Below, in pieces: positions 58,660-64,000 of a stretch of DNA of 64,000 nt. The position numbers and the translations under genes are program-made. The DNA is taken from NCBI GenBank assembly GCA_905182195.1, contig CAJJAW010000007.1, positions 1 to 64,000 of the forward strand. The letters run 5' to 3'. Source of the DNA: Alphaproteobacteria bacterium UBA4588 (GTDB lineage: Bacteria > Pseudomonadota > Alphaproteobacteria > Rhodobacterales > Rhodobacteraceae). The notes beneath the pieces were generated by a model, which saw only the letters and a program-made list of their open reading frames with translations, made no database searches and had not been told where the DNA came from. Each line of letters begins with the position of its first letter. The first letter of the stretch is position 1.

Positions 58660-60090
58660 TTACACCTTCGGTTGTGAGCGTTGCCCTAAATTGCGGATCA
58701 GGTCAACAATCATTGATACGCGGCTGCCTAAGGACCCTTTGACCAAGACGGTGTCTCCCGCAAAAATCAACTCATCAAGATTCACTGAAAACTCCACAGC
58801 AGTTTTGGCCCAGTGGCCACGAATGTCCACCGGTAATGCCTCATAGCAGGTGCGCATCCTGGGGCCAATACAATGTACAACATCTGCCGCAAGCAAATGC
58901 GGGTTCTGAGCCAAAGCAGCATGCTGGATGATTTCGTCAGCACCTAGTTCAAGCATATCTCCTAAAATTACGATTTTACGAGCATCATCAGCCTTTCGAT
59001 TACTTTCTGAGGGTACCACTGCCGCCAACACCTCAAGCGCTGCTGCCACCGAGGTTGGGTTGGCGTTATATGCGTCATCAATTAGCTCAATATAAGCCTG
59101 AGTATCAGCCATATCTAAGATTATAGTCTCTCGCAGGCCACGTCCAGCCAGAGGCTGCCAGCGGAACAGATCCACAGCAGCGCGTCCCGGGTCACCGCCC
59201 ATAGCTTCCACCGCAGCCAGAACACCCATCGCATTAACCGCAAAGTGACGGCCAACTGTATTCAGCCGCAAAGCTGCAGGGTTACCGCGCATCCGCGCTT
59301 GGATCACAGTAACATCTCGGTGAGTTTCTAGGGCCGTTAGACGGAAAGCATCCGCGGTTTCGCCAAATCCCACAATTGTAGCCCCACAGGTCAAAGCCGC
59401 CTGCACTAAGATATCAATAGTCCCTACATCCGCAGGCAAAATCACTGCTCCACCAGGTAAAAGCCCCACGACGATGTCCGATTTTTCCTGAGCAATGCCC
59501 TCAATGCTCTCAAAAGCCTCCATATGCGCTTGACCAATAGTCGTTATCATAGCGACGTGTGGCTGCACCATTTTGCTCAGTGGAGCAATTTCACCTGGGT
59601 GGTTCATGCCAATTTCAAAAATAGCATACTGTGTATCAAACGGCATTCGCGCCAAAGTCAGTGGCACACCCCAATGGTTATTGTAGCTGGCCACCGAGGC
59701 ATGAGTTAGGCCTTGGTATTCCAACACGGTTTTGAGCATTTCCTTGGTCGAAGTTTTGCCAACTGAGCCAGTGACAGCAATAACTTTGGCCTGCGTCCGG
59801 GCGCGCGCTGCTTTGCCTAAAGCAACCAAGGCTTCTAATACATCTGGCACAATTAGTAGTGGCGCATCATCCCCTACTCCTTCAGGACGATACGTAACTA
59901 AAGCGGCAGCCGCACCAGCTTCCAAAGCCTGCAAGACAAATTCATGGCCATCTCGTTGAGCGCTTAGTGCGACAAACAGATCACCTGCCTGCAATGTACG
60001 CGTATCTATTGACACCCCATGCGCATCCCAAGGTACATTAGATTGGCCACCAGTGGCGTCCATGGCTTCATCGGCAGTCCACAATGGCAT
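58660..60090 (-). CDS. murF: UDP-N-acetylmuramoyl-tripeptide--D-alanyl-D-alanine ligase
   Basis: Adds the D-Ala-D-Ala made by Ddl, completing the pentapeptide precursor. The 476-residue protein has VSIDTRTLQAGDLFVAL near residue 28, the ATP motif VIAVTGSVGKTSTKEML near residue 105, and YNNHWGVPLTLAR. The start codon shares its A with the murE stop (TAATG), which indicates translational coupling. Confidence 0.95.
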   Translation of the reverse strand: MPLWTADEAMDATGGQSNVPWDAHGVSIDTRTLQAGDLFVALSAQRDGHEFVLQALEAGAAAALVTYRPEGVGDDAPLLIVPDVLEALVALGKAARARTQAKVIAVTGSVGKTSTKEMLKTVLEYQGLTHASVASYNNHWGVPLTLARMPFDTQYAIFEIGMNHPGEIAPLSKMVQPHVAMITTIGQAHMEAFESIEGIAQEKSDIVVGLLPGGAVILPADVGTIDILVQAALTCGATIVGFGETADAFRLTALETHRDVTVIQARMRGNPAALRLNTVGRHFAVNAMGVLAAVEAMGGDPGRAAVDLFRWQPLAGRGLRETIILDMADTQAYIELIDDAYNANPTSVAAALEVLAAVVPSESNRKADDARKIVILGDMLELGADEIIQHAALAQNPHLLAADVVHCIGPRMRTCYEALPVDIRGHWAKTAVEFSVNLDELIFAGDTVLVKGSLGSRVSMIVDLIRNLGQRSQPKV

Positions 60091-61568
60091 TAATATTTCC
60101 CCTCTAAAGCTGCAACTGCGATGCTGGCTTGTTCTACATCGTCAAAAGGAAAAACATCATGACCAATGATCTGACAACTTTCATGACCTTTGCCTGCAAT
60201 GAGCAAAATATCGCCAGGTTGCAAGCAATCAACTGCACGTAAAATCGCCTCTGCGCGGTCTGCTACCTCTGTAGCATCAGGAGCTCCCACCATTACCATG
60301 CCTCGGATCAACGCCGGATCTTCCGTGCGCGGATTATCATCAGTTACAAAGGCAATATCCGCAAACCTATCTGCAGCTTGCCCCATCAAAGTCCGCTTGT
60401 CAGGATCACGATCACCACCGGCACCTAGCACCACCACCAACCGCCCCATCACATGGGGCCGCAACGCCTTGAGGGCTGTGGCTACCGCATCCGGTGTATG
60501 AGCATAATCCACATAGATACTGGCCCCATTAGCGCGCGTTACCGCCAACTCCATTCGCCCACGAACAGCAAAAACGGCCTTCAGGCTAGCAAATACTTCT
60601 CCTGCCTCTCCACCAGAAGCAAGAACCATAGCTGCAGCTAGCATCAGGTTTTCACCCTGAAATCCGCCCACAAGAGGCACTTTCACCTGATGGCTTTCGC
60701 CTTTCCAGCTGAACAGGATATCCTGCCCAGTAGCGTCATATTTTTGCCCCAAAATCTGCAAATCAGCTACGCTTCGACCAACTGTGATAACACTTTGACC
60801 CCGGGCAATACAGCCTTTGGTCAATTCAGGGCCCTTGGCGTCATCCACATTGATAACTGCGCATCCCTGCAGATGTAGTACCCGGTCAAACAAACCCGAT
60901 TTAGCAGAAAAATAAGCTTCAAATGTATTATGATAATCTAAATGGTCCTGGGAGAAGTTAGTAAATCCCGCTGCGGAAAGTACAACCCCATCCAAGCGCT
61001 TTTGCTCTAAGCCATGACTTGAGGCTTCCATCGCAGCGTGGGTAACCTCGGCCTCAGCGGCTTGCGCCAAGGCTCGGTGCAGAGTTATCGGCTCTGGAGT
61101 GGTGTGGTTTAATGGTGCTGACCATGCGCCTTCAACACCTGTAGTGCCTAAGTTCACCGCTTTCAGGCCCATATGAGTCCAAATTTGGCGACAAAATGTA
61201 GCGACAGAAGTTTTGCCGTTAGTGCCAGTCACGGCCACTATCACCTGAGGCTGTGAGCAGAAAAACAATGCCGCAGCGCCAGAAAGCGCTTGACGTGGAT
61301 CATCTACCACACAAACTTCAGCGACATGAACGGGAAGTGTTCCCGCGATTAGGTCCGCACCATAAGGGTCGGTCAAAATAACACTGGCCCCTTGTCGTAG
61401 TGCAAATTTCGTAAACTCGGCCCCATGCACGTGCTTTCCCGGCAAGGCTGCAAAGAGATAGCCAGGACGTACTTCACGGCTATCGACAGCCAAGCCTTGG
61501 ACCATGATTTGGGACGCCCTTCCTGTGGTCAGACCCAAATTTGCAAGTGTTTTGCCCCCGGTCATCAT
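60090..61568 (-). CDS. murE: UDP-MurNAc-tripeptide synthetase (meso-diaminopimelate adding)
   Basis: Adds the third residue of the stem peptide. The 492-residue protein has the ATP site VAVTGTNGKTSVATFCRQ near residue 110, and the DNPR motif (FVTDDNPRTEDP, near residue 405) that marks enzymes specific for meso-diaminopimelate rather than lysine. ATG 61568 is followed by a second ATG, and either may be used. It follows ftsI by 21 bases. Confidence 0.95.
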   Translation of the reverse strand: MMTGGKTLANLGLTTGRASQIMVQGLAVDSREVRPGYLFAALPGKHVHGAEFTKFALRQGASVILTDPYGADLIAGTLPVHVAEVCVVDDPRQALSGAAALFFCSQPQVIVAVTGTNGKTSVATFCRQIWTHMGLKAVNLGTTGVEGAWSAPLNHTTPEPITLHRALAQAAEAEVTHAAMEASSHGLEQKRLDGVVLSAAGFTNFSQDHLDYHNTFEAYFSAKSGLFDRVLHLQGCAVINVDDAKGPELTKGCIARGQSVITVGRSVADLQILGQKYDATGQDILFSWKGESHQVKVPLVGGFQGENLMLAAAMVLASGGEAGEVFASLKAVFAVRGRMELAVTRANGASIYVDYAHTPDAVATALKALRPHVMGRLVVVLGAGGDRDPDKRTLMGQAADRFADIAFVTDDNPRTEDPALIRGMVMVGAPDATEVADRAEAILRAVDCLQPGDILLIAGKGHESCQIIGHDVFPFDDVEQASIAVAALEGKY

Positions 61569-61589
61569 CAGTCAGATATCTTTCTCAAA

Positions 61590-63374
61590 TTAATTATTAG
61601 CTAATGTTAAACTATTTTGCCGCAAAGATTCAATTTTTGGTGCAAGTCCTAATAAGGGCGCAACACGACGGATCACTTCAGCTGCAACGGGAACAGCAGT
61701 CCATCCGGCCGTACGACGCAGTTCTGAACCTGTACTGTCCTCAGGCTCATCAAGCGTCACAATTAAAACATACTTAGGATCCGAGCTGGGAAAAAAACTC
61801 GCAAAAGTAGCCAGAACTTTATCATCATGATATCCACCCTGATCGTTATGTTTATCAGATGTTCCAGTTTTACCCCCAACAGAATAGCCTCGGACCTCAC
61901 CAAAACGGGAAGCGGTGCCTTCTGTTACCACATGACGCAACATTGAACGCAATCGCATGGAGACCTTTTGTGATATAATACGTTCTCCGATTGGCAAAGC
62001 TGTTTGTTTTAACACAGTGGGTTTCACCAATGTGCCACCATTCACCATAGCTGCATATGCCGCCGCCAAATGAACAGGAGATGTGGAAATGCCATGACCA
62101 TAGGAGATTGTCATGGTTGAAATATCAGACCAATTTGACGGATATAGTGGCTTACCCGTTGGGCCCTCAATGAGCTCTATCGGTGTGGCTTCCAAAAGCC
62201 CCAGCTTACCCAAAAATGCCTTTTGCAATTCAGAGCCAATCATCAACGAAATACGTGCGGTACCAATATTAGAGGATTTAACTAAGACTTTTTCTACACT
62301 CAGCTCAGGGCCATAGTTTTTATAATCTTTAATTGAATGCCGACCCCATCTCAACGGCCCTTTTGTGTCAATCATCGTATCGGTTACTATCAATTCAAGC
62401 TCCATTGCTTGCGCCACGGTAAAGGGCTTGAAGGTAGATCCCAATTCATAAACTCCCTGCACCGCACGATTAAATAGCGGGCTGTCGCTAGCATCACCTT
62501 GTGTCAAGGCCCGTGGTCGGTTGTTGGGGTCAAAGTCTGGTAGACTTGACATGGCCATAATCTCACCTGTGTGCGCATCCATCAGCACAGCAGATGCACC
62601 TTTGGCATTCAGCAAACGCATGCCACCGTACAAAACCTCCTCCAAAGCCGATTGCACAGATAAATCAATGGAAAGTTGTAGGGGGTCGCCATTAAATTTG
62701 GGATCACTCAGGGCCTCATCAAAGGCCTTTTCAACGCCTGCAATGCCAATCAATTCTGCTGAATGCACGCCCTGGTCACCAAATGTAGTACCACCCAAGA
62801 TGTGACCAGCCAATTGGCCATTAGGATAAAGTCGCATCTCACGAGGGCCAAATTTCAGACCAGGATCACCAATGTCATGTACGGCTTGTTTTTCTTCAGG
62901 GCTTATTGCCTTTTTAAGCCAAAAGAACTTTTGGCCGCCCTTCAGTCGCGCTTCGATTTTTACAGAGTCAATATCAGGAAAAATCTTAGCAAGCTGCCGT
63001 GCCGTTGTAACAGGGTCTACTATCTGTTGAGGATGTACATATAATGAATGGGTCTCGATATTAGTGGCTAAAACACGATTATTACGGTCAATGATGTCAG
63101 CCCGACTGGCAACAATCTGTACTTCGGAGCTACGGACTTTAGGCTCAGTGGGTTCAGACACAGCTAAAGCCGTCATCCGTGCACCAATCACACTGAAGCT
63201 GATCACAAAAATGCCACCCATCATTACCAGGCGCCGCTGAGTTTTACGTAAAATGCGCTCATGCTGCATTTCAATCCGCTCTCGGCGATTTGCATGCTCA
63301 ATCAAATCTGGGTTTTCACCTGCCGATCTAGCGAAGAATATGCGCGCTAGTGGGCGGAGTGGTTTACGGATCAT
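61590..63374 (-). CDS. ftsI: Septal transpeptidase FtsI (penicillin-binding protein 3)
   Basis: Class B penicillin-binding protein that cross-links septal peptidoglycan with FtsW. The 594-residue protein has a short cytoplasmic basic tail, one membrane helix (LVMMGGIFVISFSVIGA near residue 55), a pedestal domain, and the transpeptidase domain. The active-site motifs are in order: STFK in LGSTFKPFTVAQA, SSN in VKSSNIGTARIS, and KTG in SVGGKTGTSDKH. The start overlaps the ftsL stop by four bases. Confidence 0.96.
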   Translation of the reverse strand: MIRKPLRPLARIFFARSAGENPDLIEHANRRERIEMQHERILRKTQRRLVMMGGIFVISFSVIGARMTALAVSEPTEPKVRSSEVQIVASRADIIDRNNRVLATNIETHSLYVHPQQIVDPVTTARQLAKIFPDIDSVKIEARLKGGQKFFWLKKAISPEEKQAVHDIGDPGLKFGPREMRLYPNGQLAGHILGGTTFGDQGVHSAELIGIAGVEKAFDEALSDPKFNGDPLQLSIDLSVQSALEEVLYGGMRLLNAKGASAVLMDAHTGEIMAMSSLPDFDPNNRPRALTQGDASDSPLFNRAVQGVYELGSTFKPFTVAQAMELELIVTDTMIDTKGPLRWGRHSIKDYKNYGPELSVEKVLVKSSNIGTARISLMIGSELQKAFLGKLGLLEATPIELIEGPTGKPLYPSNWSDISTMTISYGHGISTSPVHLAAAYAAMVNGGTLVKPTVLKQTALPIGERIISQKVSMRLRSMLRHVVTEGTASRFGEVRGYSVGGKTGTSDKHNDQGGYHDDKVLATFASFFPSSDPKYVLIVTLDEPEDSTGSELRRTAGWTAVPVAAEVIRRVAPLLGLAPKIESLRQNSLTLANN

Positions 63375-63715
63375 GGCGATGTCTCACGGTTCATGACTTC
63401 GACAGGCTCAGTGATAGGCCCTAAATCCGCTTCCGGATAAGGAATTTGCTCTAAACGTGCAAAATGATCAGAAGTAAGTTGCAGCAGTTTCAGGTCATCA
63501 AAATTTGCATTGACCAGCTGCAATAAGCGCTCTGGCCTATTTAAATACGCCCATTCGGCCCTTAATACCCGCAAACGTGAATGCGCCAATCCTATGTCTT
63601 TATTCAACTTAGATATTTCATCTAGTGTGTTTTTGGTAGTGTAATTTTGAGTATAGCCCCAAAATGCCAGCCCCATGACTGTCACAACTAGAAATCCTAA
63701 GAATAGATTTTTCAT
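63371..63715 (-). CDS. ftsL: Cell division protein FtsL
   Basis: Small bitopic protein of 114 residues. An N-terminal membrane helix ([17 protein letters not shown]) is followed by a periplasmic coiled-coil, with leucine-type spacing in [20 protein letters not shown]. It joins FtsQ and FtsB in activating FtsWI. The assignment rests on shape and on the invariable position between rsmH and ftsI, since FtsL sequences diverge strongly. It overlaps both neighbours by four bases. Confidence 0.85.
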   Translation of the reverse strand: MKNLFLGFLVVTVMGLAFWGYTQNYTTKNTLDEISKLNKDIGLAHSRLRVLRAEWAYLNRPERLLQLVNANFDDLKLLQLTSDHFARLEQIPYPEADLGPITEPVEVMNRETSP

Positions 63716-64000
63716 GAAAGCCTCCGATAGGGCAATTGCGGCACACCAAGAGTTTTTGCATCAACTGGCATGGCGGCGGCATCCGTGCGCCAACCCATGC
63801 GCAACTTCGCAGAACGCGAACGGGGGTTAGCCTCCAGCTCTTCTGGCGAGGCTTTTATAGCTTTGCGATTTTGCATGGTAAATTGAGCTGGGACCTCTTC
63901 AACCAGAGGTGCGTAACGATTGCCCGCTTGAGTGCCAGACCGCGCCTGAAAGAACCGCTTCACAATGCGGTCTTCCACCGAGTGAAAGGTTACCACAGCC
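63712..64000 (-). CDS. rsmH: 16S rRNA m4C1402 methyltransferase, C-terminal part only
   Basis: The gene runs off the window, so only about 96 C-terminal residues are seen. They read [20 protein letters not shown] and continue to a basic tail ending [13 protein letters not shown](L/V)EDR(I/V)VK is the RsmH (MraW) signature. The enzyme methylates N4 of C1402 in 16S rRNA. It is the first of the dcw genes seen here, and its stop overlaps ftsL by four bases. Confidence 0.93.
   Translation of the reverse strand, partial: AVVTFHSVEDRIVKRFFQARSGTQAGNRYAPLVEEVPAQFTMQNRKAIKASPEELEANPRSRSAKLRMGWRTDAAAMPVDAKTLGVPQLPYRRLS

Noticed and set aside
1-64000. Search for CRISPR arrays, prophage, insertion sequences, toxin-antitoxin or defence islands
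   Set aside because: No spaced direct repeats, integrase, transposase, phage structural or defence-type genes were recognised; nearly all the window is core housekeeping genes.

Overview
The window looks like a chromosomal segment of a marine Roseobacter-group alphaproteobacterium (Rhodobacterales). The pointers are gene order and protein style: the FtsZ tail ending [10 protein letters not shown], a two-piece (circularly permuted) tmRNA, an alphaproteobacterial SspB, cobS/cobT, fumC followed by DUF4169 and ribbon-helix-helix genes, trgB next to cysK, pntAB, AcuI and a DUF3422 protein. No prophage, insertion sequence, CRISPR array or rRNA was seen. The only tRNA is tRNA-Ser(GGA).

Layout. 1-1083: a frameshifted small gene and tRNA-Ser. 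1084-10645 (minus): MscS-type channel, cysK, trgB, cfa, photolyase, a class V aminotransferase-like gene and acuI, resembling a stress and sulfur block. 10829-11142 (plus): ssrA. 11222-15813: a lone Fe-S protein, a lone hydantoinase-A-like gene and chrA. 15892-18232: sspB, then fumC with two small genes. 18238-18417: remnant of an AMP-forming ligase. 18583-26106: moaA, argE, DUF3422, pntB, pntA and an SDR gene. 26115-29646 (minus): a broken C26 amidotransferase, a GlcG-like gene and glcB. 29864-40131 (plus, with bolA on minus): pepN, gatB, a J-domain gene, cobS, cobT and pepP, followed by a frameshifted DUF427 gene. 40548-64000 (minus): recN, bamD, lpxC and the whole division and cell-wall (dcw) cluster from ftsZ back to the end of rsmH. 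Two plus-strand genes, an EamA transporter and a BaiN-like flavoprotein, interrupt that cluster.

How the genes work together. The dcw genes make UDP-MurNAc-pentapeptide and lipid II (murE, murF, mraY, murD, murG, murC, murB, ddl) and the septal machine (ftsL, ftsI, ftsW, ftsQ, ftsA, ftsZ); lpxC and bamD add outer-membrane functions. ssrA and sspB belong to one quality-control pathway: ribosome rescue, then delivery of tagged proteins to ClpXP.

Six loci carry frameshifts while the protein remains recognisable across the frames: 223-568, argE, pntA, an SDR gene, a C26 amidotransferase and a DUF427 gene. Five of them need only one surplus base removed, mostly in short homopolymers. This looks more like residual sequencing or assembly error than gene decay, but the sequence alone cannot prove it. 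I did not find a convincing undescribed multi-gene system. The best leads are the tandem hairpin repeat in front of ftsZ, a small gene coupled to cobT, the paired hairpins before cobS, and the indel pattern.
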